Positions 33,387-44,058 of a DNA stretch of 64,000 nucleotides are shown in pieces; position 1 is the stretch's first letter; each line of letters opens with the position of its first letter. Both the position numbers and the translations under genes were made by a program. The DNA is taken from contig CM043949.1 in NCBI GenBank assembly GCA_014529385.2, forward strand, positions 107,669,054 through 107,733,053, written 5' to 3'. The DNA is from Adiantum capillus-veneris. Lineage: Eukaryota > Streptophyta > Polypodiopsida > Polypodiales > Pteridaceae. A model generated the notes under the pieces. The model worked only from the letters and a program-made list of their open reading frames with translations, searched no databases and was not told where the DNA came from.

Positions 33387-34358
33387 CAAAGCAAGAGGCT
33401 CCCTTTCTCTCTTCTCTCATCATAGGTAGGGTAGGTGTAGAGGGTCACTTTCATCATGTAAATGACATGTGACACGCAACATGGGTGAGCAACATAGCAT
33501 CTTCACCCTGTTGATGCTACCTAGGAGCCCTGCATATCTGCTACATACTCTGCCGAGTTCCAACCAACATCGAGCTGGCTGCTGGAATCATCTACTAGCC
33601 CATGCTACCCCATCACATGTGCAATCAGTGCCCCACCATCAAGACACCCAACCAAGCTCAACAACACATGCTACTACTCATATCGACATTCATCACCCTT
33701 ACTACATCTGTGACGATGAACAACTTCCAACTCACTGGAGACTCTAGTGTCGTTGGATAGGTAGGACCCACTTGTCATAATGGCAGTCGACACCCATCTC
33801 CTCATAGCAAAAACTAGCACCAATTTCCAAAGTAGCTACTCAACACTGGCGTAAAACTCTGGACTCTAGCCTAAGATAGGTAGTATTTACAACTTTACTT
33901 TGGATTTTAGCCTTTAGTTCGCAATATGCGGCACGTGGTTGAGGCTTCACTTTGCCATTATACTAAAGCATAGATAGATATTATATAGTATAGATGTATT
34001 ATTTACCACCCATGTAAGAAGTAAAGATGGTTTTTGACAATTTTTCTTGCTTTCAAACTTCTAATATTAATCTCTAGGGACTTAAATTTCGTTGAAATTG
34101 AAATAAATTTGAGTTTTTTTGTTGGGCTGCTGAAAACACCTAGACCATATAATGATTGAAATGTTACTTCTACCAAGTTTTTTGTAAGAATTGTTAAGCA
34201 ACACAAACCATATGCAACAAATATAAGAAGTTTGCATCATGAGAAACAACACACTTTGAATAGAAAATTTGAAAAAGCAAGTTACACATGCATGCATGCA
34301 CACACACAAGAAGTTTTGGACAAATTCTAACAATAATTCCCACATTGTGACTTACCTC
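33384..34358. other. No gene supported
   Basis: Short open frames only (+ 33469-33747, His/Pro-rich, unrecognised). AT-rich toward the right. Confidence 0.4.
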
Positions 34359-34470
34359 AACATCATGAGCTTCTGTGAGGGAGGCACCGCATACCTAGCT
34401 AGGTACGATTGGGGGCAGGGGACCGCCAGCCCGGTGGGGGCACAAGGAGCTTTGGATGTGTTTCTAGACA
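34359..34470 (+). repeat. Left arm of a long-range inverted repeat
   Basis: About 105 bp from AACATCATGAGCTTCTG to AGGAGCTTTGGA, matching the reverse complement of 50916-51020. It contains GGCACCGCATACCTAGCTAG and GATTGGGGGCAGGGGACC. Possible terminal inverted repeat of a large disrupted element; no target duplication was found. Confidence 0.75.
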
Positions 34471-34573
34471 GCAAGTTAGAGTACATGCTCAATAATTCCT
34501 AGTTACAAGTAGGAGTTTTCACATTTAATCTAGTAAGTAAGCTATCAATTTTCTAATTCATCTAGCAAATCAC

Positions 34574-34655
34574 AAACTCCTATATAGTAACTTGCTCTTG
34601 GACGTGTTGATCTAGTAAGTTCATATAGTAAGTCATAAACTCCTATATAGAAACC
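34574..34655 (+). repeat. 60-63 bp tandem repeats, left of the chromovirus
   Basis: Units begin AAACTCCTATATAG (34574, 34637) and contain ATCTAGTAAGTTCAT. The second unit is cut by the gypsy LTR and resumes at 43570; further units begin at 43613 and 43673. Confidence 0.85.
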
Positions 34656-36248
34656 TGTCATAATAATATATATCTAATTCTCCTAAATGATTTTCTCATA
34701 TTAAACTGATCATTTAATGTGGGGAAGTGCCAAGGGAGAAAAAGCTAGAATATTGGTTAAGTTAAGCAGACCGGCCACAGTAGGGATCCAAAGGAGGGAA
34801 AATAGGGATCCAAAGGGGGGGCCATCTGCAAAAGAGCCATGTGAAACAACGGGCTAAAAAGACCCTAAGGTTCAGCCCATTAAGACTTCCAAAATGCTAA
34901 GGTTCCAAAATTCAAAGGTTGTGTCCAAAGGTCAACCTTAGGGAAAATTGGATGCTTAGTGTGTGCCCAAAAAGTCTTTCTACATCCCTACATGGGAGGG
35001 GGCGAGCCCCAAAGCTAGGGGATGAGAGAGAAAGCCACACACACACACACAGGCTCCCTTTACACAAAGGGAATGAGGGACACATGTCAGCTCCCTAGGC
35101 CAGATGCCCACAAGGTATGCCCAATTCCTATTGGAAGACCCTTGAAGTGGACCAATGAGAATTAGGCTAGAGTAAATCTAGTTTAATTAATTTAAAAACA
35201 TTTAATAAAAGAAACCAATAAGAATTAAGTGTCCTAGAAGACTATTGGGCAGTCTCCCAAGGGGTCCAATGAGCATTCAGGAGCCCCATGGCTTGCCTGA
35301 TTCCTATTGGCCAGGAGGCAAAGGGGTCCAATGAGAGTTTAGTTTAATTATTTAATTATCTAAAGCTCTCACAAAAGGGGAAAGGGGGACACAGGTCAGA
35401 AGGCTATCACTTATGCTGCTTAATCCCTATTGGCTTGACCTGGGGAGGTCCAATGAGGCAAAAGCCAGACTAACTTAGCAGCTAGGGCTCGCCCAAGAGA
35501 GAGAGGGGGCTGATTTTTGCTTGGCATTGACACACACACTCTCACACTTGACCATGTGTGAAGGGAAAATACTCTATCTCCTCCCAAGCTTTAATGGAGA
35601 GCTCATCACCTACTCCAAGCTTGTGAGATAGAAGCCTACATCAACACTCTCTTGGCATGTGGATGCAAATCCAACCAAGAGCCAAGCTTCAATGCATGCT
35701 CATCTTCTCTACCAAGCTAATTACTAAGCTAAGCTATGCTAATATGAGTGATTATGTGAGGAGATGTACTTCTTTCTCGTAAGATACTTCTTTTTCCTCT
35801 CAATCTACTCTCATACCCTGCTAGCTCTCACCATCTTCGAAGGTGTGTGAGGTCTTGGGTCTGAGAACGGGGATAATTCAAGTTGTGTTTGATTAAGTGT
35901 TTTGCTTGGTGTATGAAGCTTCCATCTTCATTGCACTAGCTCGTCTTGAAGGAACACAAAGAATTGTATTGTACAATGTCTCTCTTGATGGGAGAAACCA
36001 TAATACAAAGCCTTTTGGAGGGGGGACCGGCTCCATGCAAATCCGGTCCTCAACTGTTGTCAATAGCTTAATTGCTCTCTCTCTTTTGAAAGTATTGTCG
36101 ATGCTATCTAACTAGGTGTTATGCTTTTTGTTGCTCTCTCCACCCAAGCACTCTTGTAATTCTCATTAGGAATCAACTCTAATGAAATGCTCACTATGTT
36201 CATGCTAATTTCCGCTACACATGAGATTTTAGGCCATTAAATGTTACA
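34656..36248 (+). repeat. 5' LTR of the chromovirus
   Basis: Starts TGTCATAATAATATATA and ends ATTAAATGTTACA. It contains an AC run, many CCAATGAG/CCTATTGG phrases and a 72-codon open frame (35897-36115) that also occurs in the 3' LTR; I do not think it is a gene. Confidence 0.95.
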
Positions 36249-36249
36249 T

Positions 36250-36261
36250 TGGTATCAGAGC
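36250..36261 (+). promoter_or_regulatory. Primer-binding site, initiator Met tRNA
   Basis: TGGTATCAGAGC, one base after the 5' LTR. This is the standard site complementary to the 3' end of plant initiator tRNA-Met and starts minus-strand cDNA synthesis. Confidence 0.95.
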
Positions 36262-36665
36262 TCAAGGTTTCTCTTTTCTTGCTCAAGAAGGGAGGTCCTC
36301 AAGCTAGCTACAAATGGTTGGTATTATTAATTGCCTGTGAGTAAGTAGAATAGGGATTTTTCAGCCTTGCAGTGCGCCTGCCTTTGTGCAGTTAACGGGG
36401 CATCACCGTCGAGAGCTATGGTCTTAATAGTGGAGTCCTACGGGGCTTGCCTACGGCTTAACCACTATTGAGCTATTAGAAGCTTGACAGGAGCCGGTGC
36501 TGTTTTGGTGTCGAAAGACCCTCTCTTCTATTCCTTGCAATTAATGGTATTCGAGCCGCGGGTACAGTAGCTTGAGTGCTTTTTCTAAAGGGGTAAAGAG
36601 GAGTAGCAACTAGGGCTTGAAGTGCCAAAGTACACCTAAAAAGTTTACACCTAAAAGTTGTTAGA

Positions 36666-38270
36666 ATGGCTGACAATATTAAAGAGAGTGAAATTAATGT
36701 TGATAACTTTGATTTTGCTCATGAGCAAGCTACTAATGATGCTTCAATGCTTGTTAATTATCTTGTTTCTAGGCTTCAACAAGCCATGGGCAATCCATCT
36801 CTCCAAAGTGAAGTGCAACGGCAACTCCGTGCTCACGGGATTCTCCAAGCTCATCACCATGACGAGAGAACACCTAGGAAGCCTCCTTGTGAGACTACCA
36901 AAAGAGGTCTCTCTCCGATTCGGGAAGAAGAAGAGAATCCATATGAAGGGCTCAAGAACTTACTTCTTGATGATGCATCTCCTTCCCAAAGGAGAACTCA
37001 AGAGCCTCCACCGAAGGAACGAGAAAGAAGCGAGTCTCCCGCCACCTCGGCGGAGATGGCTCCACGAAGACGGCGGGCTAAACGCTCTCCATCACCACCA
37101 AAGCGGAGAAGACCATCACACTCTTCTCCACGCCATAATTCAAAGAGGGATGATAAAAAGCAAGAGAAGAAAAAGGCAAGAAAGAGGACACCCTCTTCTC
37201 CATCTTCTTTATCCTCTTCCTCTTATGAAAGCTATGGTGAAGACGACAAAGATCAAGACAAGAAAAAGGCGAGAAAGAGGTCACCCTCTTCTCCACCTTC
37301 TTCAAATTCTTCATCTTCTGAAGAAAGTGATGGTGCAACTTTTGAACCATCAAAAAGAAGAGGCCATAGGAAATCCTATGCCGCATGGAAGAGGTCGTCC
37401 AAGCTGAAGAAATTCAAAGAGGGAGGGAAGAGCATCTCTTTCCTTACCTATGATGGCACCTTCGGTGCTACAGACAAAGTTTTGGCCTTTATCCAGCAAT
37501 TCGATGCGGCGTTTGGAGATGAGGGCTTCACGGAGTCCTCTAAGCTACGCCATGTAGCTATGCACTTTCAAAAGTCCGCCAGACAATGGTGGTCTAGCCT
37601 ACGAGCCAACGGTGAAGCTCCACGAACATGGAAGGCTTTAAGAGCTTCCATTATGAAGCAGTTTTTGGCCACCGATGCCAAAGACAAAGTACTCACCGAA
37701 TGGCGAAGCTTAAAGCTCTCTCCCAATGAATCCATCCACAAATATGTAGACAAGTTTTGGGACCTACAACTCAAAGCCACTGTCTTCAAAAAGTTGGATT
37801 TTGGAGAGCAAAAGCAACAATTTTGTGCGGGCTTAACCGAAGAAATGGCGGAGTATGTCAACTCCCAAAGGCCACGTACCATATCGGCGGTAATACACCA
37901 TACTATGGTGGCCTCGCGAATCAATTTCCAAACGGGGGGTAAAAGAAATAATAAGCCCCCGGAAAACAAAGGTTCCAATGAGCCTAAGGGGAAGGACAAT
38001 GTCCAAAAGTCTCCTAAGGGCAATTCCAACAAAGCTAAAGAGAAGGGAGTTTACAAAGGAAAGAATAAACTCTCTCCTGAAGAGCTTGAGCGTTATCGTA
38101 AAGATAACCGGTGTTTCAAGTGCGGCGAACAAGGGCATGCGTACCGCGCTGTCCCCAAAAGAACAACCGCCAAGATCCTCCTAGAGCTTCTTTGGTTGAA
38201 ATCCAAGAGGAGGAGATTCACCAAACTCACCACAAAGGATCTCCTCTATGCCATGCTTGGGGAAAGGTAA
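36666..38270 (+). CDS. gag: Chromovirus gag (capsid, nucleocapsid)
   Basis: ATG at 36666, after a 400-bp leader. The N-terminal third is unusual: a long basic Arg/Ser/Lys region like an SR domain. In it a block KKKARKRxPSSP followed by a Ser run and acidic residues occurs twice (about 37165-37250 and 37258-37335). The capsid part follows (about 37440-37930: FLTYDGTFGA, SARQWWSSLR, DKFWDLQLKATVF). The zinc knuckle CFKCGEQGHAYR begins at 38112, but in this frame the fourth ligand Cys is not read; the next bases fit pol's frame. The last 45 or so codons are therefore probably a frameshifted tail. Gag forms the particle that holds the RNA. Confidence 0.9.
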   Translation: MADNIKESEINVDNFDFAHEQATNDASMLVNYLVSRLQQAMGNPSLQSEVQRQLRAHGILQAHHHDERTPRKPPCETTKRGLSPIREEEENPYEGLKNLLLDDASPSQRRTQEPPPKERERSESPATSAEMAPRRRRAKRSPSPPKRRRPSHSSPRHNSKRDDKKQEKKKARKRTPSSPSSLSSSSYESYGEDDKDQDKKKARKRSPSSPPSSNSSSSEESDGATFEPSKRRGHRKSYAAWKRSSKLKKFKEGGKSISFLTYDGTFGATDKVLAFIQQFDAAFGDEGFTESSKLRHVAMHFQKSARQWWSSLRANGEAPRTWKALRASIMKQFLATDAKDKVLTEWRSLKLSPNESIHKYVDKFWDLQLKATVFKKLDFGEQKQQFCAGLTEEMAEYVNSQRPRTISAVIHHTMVASRINFQTGGKRNNKPPENKGSNEPKGKDNVQKSPKGNSNKAKEKGVYKGKNKLSPEELERYRKDNRCFKCGEQGHAYRAVPKRTTAKILLELLWLKSKRRRFTKLTTKDLLYAMLGER

Positions 38271-41200
38271 GAGAACATGATGCTTTTATTCTCTTTGACC
38301 CTGGTTCTACTCACAATTTCATATCTATGGAGTTAGCCACCAAGCTAGGCATACAATCCTACGAGATGGGAGATATCCTACCCGCAGACAGTGCCTTCAA
38401 GGGGCAAGAAGCTTCAGTCACTCCCTTAATCGGGAAATTGAGGCTTCATGTCCAAGGCTATGTGGACAAAGAGGATTTCTTTATCTCTCCTCTCAAGCAT
38501 GAGGATGTAATCCTAGGGGCACCATGGTTTGATCGTCTGGCTACCCATGTTAAATTTCCTGAAAGGAGAATCTCCTTTAAGTTCAGGGAAAAGGACATGT
38601 ATATAGATGCTAGGGAGATGGGTAACACCATCCCCATTGTACATACACCAGCTTTCAACAAGTCAATAAAGAGCTCTATTTCCGTGTACATGATTTTTGT
38701 TAAAGATTCTCAAAATGAACCTAATGCTTTAGCAAAAGAAAATAAAAGCAACCAAAAGGAATTAGAGTTATCCAATTTTCTCAAGGGGTTTCAAGATGTC
38801 TTTATTGACGACATCCCTTCTGAGCTACCTCCTAAACGAGGTAATGACGACCATGCAATTGAACTTCTTCCAGGAAGTTCACCGCCTAACAAACCTCCTT
38901 ATAGAGTTTCTCAAGCTCAACAAGAGGAGATTATGCGGCAAGTGCATGAGTTAATTGAGAAGGGCATGGTTAGGCCTAGCTCATCTCCATTTTGCTCACC
39001 TGTGCTATTAGTGCAAAAGAAAGACGGCACATATCGTATGTGTGTCGACTATAGAGCACTAAATAGGATCACTATCAAGAATAGGTTTCCCGTTCCACGG
39101 GTAGAAGACCTATTTGATAAGCTACAAGGATCGACCTACTTCAGTAGGATTGACCTAAAAAGTGGCTATCATCAAATAAGGATAGTTGATCAAGACATTG
39201 TAAAGACCGCATTTCGTACTACATTTGGTCTTTACGAATACATTGTCATGCCTTTTGGCTTGACTAATGCACCAGCCACATTTAACCGCTTGATGGAGAA
39301 GCTGTTCAGACCTCATCGAACCTTCACTGGAGTGTTCTTTGATGATATTATCATCTACTCTAATTCATTAGAGGAACATAAGCAACACCTCCAGGTAATA
39401 TTTCAAGTTTTAAGAGAGAATAAACTTTATGTTAATCGAAAGAAAAGTGAATTTTTCTTGCAAGAGATTCAATATTTAGGTCACATTATCTCTCAAGATG
39501 GAATCCAAATGGATCCATCCAAGTTAGAGGTAATAAAAGGATGGCCTAAACCCAGGAATCTTCATGAACTAAGAAGCTTTATAGGTATGTGTGCATACTA
39601 TAGACGCTTCATAGAAAAGTTCTCACAAATTGCGGGACCATTACATGACCTAACAAAGAAAAATGTTAGGTATACGTGGTCTGCTAAGGAGAACAATGCT
39701 TTCGAAAAGCTTAAAGAAAAGCTTATCTCTCAACCTGTGCTTACACTACCGGATCTCTCAAAACCATTTGAGGTCCAATGTGATGCTTGTGGTGATTGCC
39801 TTGGGGCTGTTTTGCTCCAAGAAGGGCACGCCATAGGCTATGAGAGTCGAAGGCTCGACCCTGTTGAGCAAGCTCTAGGCATATACGAAAAAGAACTCCT
39901 TGCAGTTCTACATGCCTTAGACTCATGGAAGCACTATTTATTGGGGACTCCTTTCATTCTGCGAACGGATCACCAAAGTCTTAAGTACTTCATGACGCAG
40001 ACCAAGCTCTCCGACAAACAAATGAGGTGGGCAAATTTCCTTTCGCAATTTCATTTTCATATTGCTCACATTGCTGGCAAGCATAATCAAGTAGCCGATG
40101 CACTCTCAAGACCACCGAGAGTGAATGCGGTTTCCATAGCAACTCACAATGATCTATCTTTAATGATAGATGAGTATGCTATTGATCCCGATTTTAGAGA
40201 TGTGATTTCAGCCCTTGCCTTAGGGAAGAAAGAAGAACCATTTACTTTACAAGATGGTTATCTTCTCTATGGCAATAGACTATGCGTTACTAACTCACTA
40301 CGTGAGAAAGTAATGTATGAATCTCATGCTCCCCCATATGTGGGGCATAGAGGGATTCAATCTACCCTAAAGGGAATTGAAACATATTTCTATTGGCCTA
40401 CCATGAAAGTGAACATACATGAGTATGTTTCCAAATGTGTGGTATGTCAAAAGACAAAATTTGATAGAGGGAAGCCACTTGGATTACTTCAACCCTTGCC
40501 AATCCCTAATTCACCATGGGAGAGCATATCCATGGATTTTATCTTTGGATTGCCTAAGTCTATCCATGGGAATACGGGAATATGGACGATAGTAGACAGG
40601 TTCAGTAAACAAGCTCATTTTATACCTGTCAAAAAGACTATCAAAGCCCATCAAATGGCAACCCTCTTCATTTCACAAATTTTCAAGTACCATGGCTTGC
40701 CAATGTCCATAGTGTCGGATAGAGATCCTAGAATGACCAGTAATTTCTGGAAGGGTCTCTTTGAGAATTTAGGAACAAGGCTAAACTTCTCTTCGGCCTA
40801 TCATCCACAAACTGATGGCCAAAGTGAAATAGCTAACCTAACTATTCTCGATCTACTAAAAGCTTATGTAACGGAAGTAGATCAAAGATCCCAATGGGAG
40901 AAGTACTTACCCTTAGTAGAGTATGCTTACAATAACACTGTACATACTTCTACAGGAAAAGCACCTTTCGAGGTAATTGAGGGAAGATCAAAAAGTCCCT
41001 TGCTACTTAAGGTACATGGGAAGATCTTCGCTGCAGATGAGTATAGCCGAGACCTACAAGAATCTTTTCAAAAGATTAAGGATGCTATCTCTATCTCACA
41101 GCAAAGGCAAAAGGCTGCTGCTGACAAACACAGAAGAGCCCAAGCCTTTAAAGAAAACGATTGGGTCTTGTTAAAGTTTCCCAAGGCTCGATTAAGGCAC

Positions 41201-41614
41201 ACGACGGGCAAGAATCCTACGGGCCACCAAAAGTACTATGCTAAACTAGCAAAAAGGTACTATGGTCCCTTCCAGATTCTTAGGCCAATCAATGAGATGG
41301 CCTATCAACTTAAGTTGCCCAATCATTGGCTCATACACAATGCTTTTCATGTGAGCCTCTTAAAGCCTTACAAAGGAGAGCCACCTCAAGAACCAACTAT
41401 TGAAGACCCACCGGAGATCGAGGACCACGAGGAGGTGCTGCAGCCCGAGTCCATTCTCCGACATGAAGACAAGGTATTAAGAGGCGGTAAGACTATCCGA
41501 CGATATCTTATTAAGTTTAAGAATTATCCTTTTGAAGATGCTAGATGGATGCAAGGCATACAATTAAAGGATAACCTAAACCTTGTCAATGCTTACAATG
41601 CTTCCCAAGAGTAA
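38111..41614 (+). CDS. pol: Chromovirus pol: protease, RT, RNase H, integrase, chromodomain
   Basis: Open from 38111 to 41614, overlapping gag in another frame. Protease: LFDPGSTHNF near 38297 (DPGS in place of the more usual DTG/DSG). [27 protein letters not shown], catalytic VFFDDI at about 39332. RNase H: CDACGDCLGAVLLQEG, RTDHQSLKYF. Integrase: His/Cys finger ending CVVCQKTK near 40440, then catalytic Asp (about 40533), Asp (SDRDP, about 40715) and Glu (GQSE, about 40825). C-terminal chromodomain at about 41450-41560 (ILRHEDKVLRGGKT, RYLIKFKNYP, W), which in chromoviruses steers insertion toward marked chromatin. The first codons are not a natural start; pol is presumably made as a gag-pol fusion. 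Confidence 0.95.
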   Translation: MFQVRRTRACVPRCPQKNNRQDPPRASLVEIQEEEIHQTHHKGSPLCHAWGKVREHDAFILFDPGSTHNFISMELATKLGIQSYEMGDILPADSAFKGQEASVTPLIGKLRLHVQGYVDKEDFFISPLKHEDVILGAPWFDRLATHVKFPERRISFKFREKDMYIDAREMGNTIPIVHTPAFNKSIKSSISVYMIFVKDSQNEPNALAKENKSNQKELELSNFLKGFQDVFIDDIPSELPPKRGNDDHAIELLPGSSPPNKPPYRVSQAQQEEIMRQVHELIEKGMVRPSSSPFCSPVLLVQKKDGTYRMCVDYRALNRITIKNRFPVPRVEDLFDKLQGSTYFSRIDLKSGYHQIRIVDQDIVKTAFRTTFGLYEYIVMPFGLTNAPATFNRLMEKLFRPHRTFTGVFFDDIIIYSNSLEEHKQHLQVIFQVLRENKLYVNRKKSEFFLQEIQYLGHIISQDGIQMDPSKLEVIKGWPKPRNLHELRSFIGMCAYYRRFIEKFSQIAGPLHDLTKKNVRYTWSAKENNAFEKLKEKLISQPVLTLPDLSKPFEVQCDACGDCLGAVLLQEGHAIGYESRRLDPVEQALGIYEKELLAVLHALDSWKHYLLGTPFILRTDHQSLKYFMTQTKLSDKQMRWANFLSQFHFHIAHIAGKHNQVADALSRPPRVNAVSIATHNDLSLMIDEYAIDPDFRDVISALALGKKEEPFTLQDGYLLYGNRLCVTNSLREKVMYESHAPPYVGHRGIQSTLKGIETYFYWPTMKVNIHEYVSKCVVCQKTKFDRGKPLGLLQPLPIPNSPWESISMDFIFGLPKSIHGNTGIWTIVDRFSKQAHFIPVKKTIKAHQMATLFISQIFKYHGLPMSIVSDRDPRMTSNFWKGLFENLGTRLNFSSAYHPQTDGQSEIANLTILDLLKAYVTEVDQRSQWEKYLPLVEYAYNNTVHTSTGKAPFEVIEGRSKSPLLLKVHGKIFAADEYSRDLQESFQKIKDAISISQQRQKAAADKHRRAQAFKENDWVLLKFPKARLRHTTGKNPTGHQKYYAKLAKRYYGPFQILRPINEMAYQLKLPNHWLIHNAFHVSLLKPYKGEPPQEPTIEDPPEIEDHEEVLQPESILRHEDKVLRGGKTIRRYLIKFKNYPFEDARWMQGIQLKDNLNLVNAYNASQE

Positions 41615-41954
41615 GCAAATGTACAAAATGTTAAAAATGAACAAAAATTTTTGTCTTATAAGACTCTCTTTTTCTTTATTTGTGCACAAAAATGAAGTAG
41701 TATGCATGCTTAGATCAAGTTTGCGGAGACGACGTCTCCCGAACACCAAGTAGAGCTTGTCACTCTACTATGGAAGACTGATAGGACTAATGTGCAGACA
41801 TGCTTGCGGCAGCCTCAGGCTCTCAAGCGCCAAATGGACTAGTCATCCATTATGGAATGATGTCGTAGGGTAACATAGGGATCCTCTACCCGCTAAGAAA
41901 AGGACTCATGCATATGCTTTATCTTCTCTACACCATAGTCGAGGACGACTATGA

Positions 41955-41971
41955 TTTCAAGAGAGAGGTAA
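41955..41971 (+). promoter_or_regulatory. Polypurine tract
   Basis: AAGAGAGAGGTAA just before the 3' LTR, the expected plus-strand primer site. Confidence 0.8.
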
Positions 41972-43564
41972 TGTCATAATAATCAATATCTAATTCTCCT
42001 AAATGATTTTCTCATATTAAACTGATCATTTAATGTGGGGAAGTGCCAAGGGAGAAAAAGCTAGAATATTGGTTAAGTTAAGCAGACCGGCCACAGTAGG
42101 GATCCAAAGGAGGGAAAATAGGGATCCAAAGGGGGGGCCATCTGCAAAAGAGCCATGTGAAACAACGGGCTAAAAAGACCCTAAGGTTCAGCCCATTAAG
42201 ACTTCCAAAATGCTAAGGTTCCAAAATTCAAAGGTTGTGTCCAAAGGTCAACCTTAGGGAAAATTGGATGCTTAGTGTGTGCCCAAAAAGTCTTTCTACA
42301 TCCCTACATGGGAGGGGGCGAGCCCCAAAGCTAGGGGATGAGAGAGAAAGCCACACACACACACACAGGCTCCCTTTACACAAAGGGAATGAGGGACACA
42401 TGTCAGCTCCCTAGGCCAGATGCCCACAAGGTATGCCCAATTCCTATTGGAAGACCCTTGAAGTGGACCAATGAGAATTAGGCTAGAGTAAATCTAGTTT
42501 AATTAATTTAAAAACATTTAATAAAAGAAACCAATAAGAATTAAGTGTCCTAGAAGACTATTGGGCAGTCTCCCAAGGGGTCCAATGAGCATTCAGGAGC
42601 CCCATGGCTTGCCTGATTCCTATTGGCCAGGAGGCAAAGGGGTCCAATGAGAGTTTAGTTTAATTATTTAATTATCTAAAGCTCTCACAAAAGGGGAAAG
42701 GGGGACACATGTCAGAAGGCTATCACTTATGCTGCTTAATCCCTATTGGCTTGACCTGGGGAGGTCCAATGAGGCAAAAGCCAGACTAACTTAGCAGCTA
42801 GGGCTCGCCCAAGAGAGAGAGGGGGCTGATTTTTGCTTGGCATTGACACACACACTCTCACACTTGACCATGTGTGAAGGGAAAATACTCTATCTCCTCC
42901 CAAGCTTTAATGGAGAGCTCATCACCTACTCCAAGCTTGTGAGATAGAAGCCTACATCAACACTCTCTTGGCATGTGGATGCAAATCCAACCAAGAGCCA
43001 AGCTTCAATGCATGCTCATCTTCTCTACCAAGCTAATTACTAAGCTAAGCTATGCTAATATGAGTGATTATGTGAGGAGATGTACTTCTTTCTCGTAAGA
43101 TACTTCTTTTTCCTCTCAATCTACTCTCATACCCTGCTAGCTCTCACCATCTTCGAAGGTGTGTGAGGTCTTGGGTCTGAGAACGGGGATAATTCAAGTT
43201 GTGTTTGATTAAGTGTTTTGCTTGGTGTATGAAGCTTCCATCTTCATTGCACTAGCTCGTCTTGAAGGAACACAAAGAATTGTATTGTACAATGTCTCTC
43301 TTGATGGGAGAAACCATAATACAAAGCCTTTTGGAGGGGGGACCGGCTCCATGCAAATCCGGTCCTCAACTGTTGTCAATAGCTTAATTGCTCTCTCTCT
43401 TTTGAAAGTATTGTCGATGCTATCTAACTAGGTGTTATGCTTTTTGTTGCTCTCTCCACCCAAGCACTCTTGTAATTCTCATTAGGAATCAACTCTAATG
43501 AAATGCTCACTATGTTCATGCTAATTTCCGCTACACATGAGATTTTAGGCCATTAAATGTTACA
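41972..43564 (+). repeat. 3' LTR of the chromovirus
   Basis: Same length as the 5' LTR. Differences seen by eye: two bases near the start (CAATATC versus ATATATC) and one at about 42708 (ACATGTCAG versus ACAGGTCAG in the left copy). Confidence 0.95.
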
Positions 43565-43569
43565 AACCT

Positions 43570-43690
43570 GTTCTTGGACCTCTTTATCTAGTACGTTCAT
43601 CTAGTAAGTTATGAACTCCTATATAGTAGCTAGCTCTTTGGCATCCTCATCTAGTAGTTTATAAACTCCTATATAGCAAAGGGTGTTTCA
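43570..43690 (+). repeat. Continuation of the 60-63 bp tandem repeats
   Basis: The rest of the split unit, then units at 43613 and 43673. Confidence 0.8.
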
Positions 43691-44058
43691 CCTAGTAATT
43701 TATCACTTACTATGGATCAAGTAATTGTAGTAAGTTTGTCTGCCCCTAGTTTCATTTTAGTAAAAATTCATTAAGCATAGTTAAACAACTAATTATTGAC
43801 AAATATCATGGTTACTCGCTCTATCATCAACTAAGTTTCTTTATTGATATATTTGTTGCTAATATAAATAAGAAAACAAAATAAAGTCTCATAGTTGTAG
43901 ACAAAGCTATAAAAGGGAAGGGATCAAAACATTTTATATCTCCGACACTCTATCATTGATTTGCAAGTACCACAACTGCACACATTGTCCTTAGAGAGGA
44001 AAATATATTACAGGATGATGGAGATTATTGTAAATTTTTTGAGCAACTTATGTTAAAA
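43691..44058. other. AT-rich spacer
   Basis: No gene or clear repeat between the tandem units and the solo LTR. Confidence 0.5.

Larger units (their letters stand above)
34656..43564 (+). mobile_element. Near-intact Ty3/gypsy chromovirus, 8,909 bp
   Basis: Two 1,593-bp LTRs (34656-36248, 41972-43564), both TG...CA, with AAACC directly outside each (34651-34655, 43565-43569). There is a primer-binding site, gag, pol with a C-terminal chromodomain, and a purine tract. I see only about three LTR differences by eye, so insertion is recent. A one-base frame break at the gag zinc knuckle separates gag from pol. Confidence 0.96.

Noticed and set aside
35897-36115. 72-codon frame in the chromovirus LTR, also at 43213-43431
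   Set aside because: Identical because the LTRs are identical; no domain and not between gag and pol. It is not kept open in the diverged solo LTR as far as I can see.
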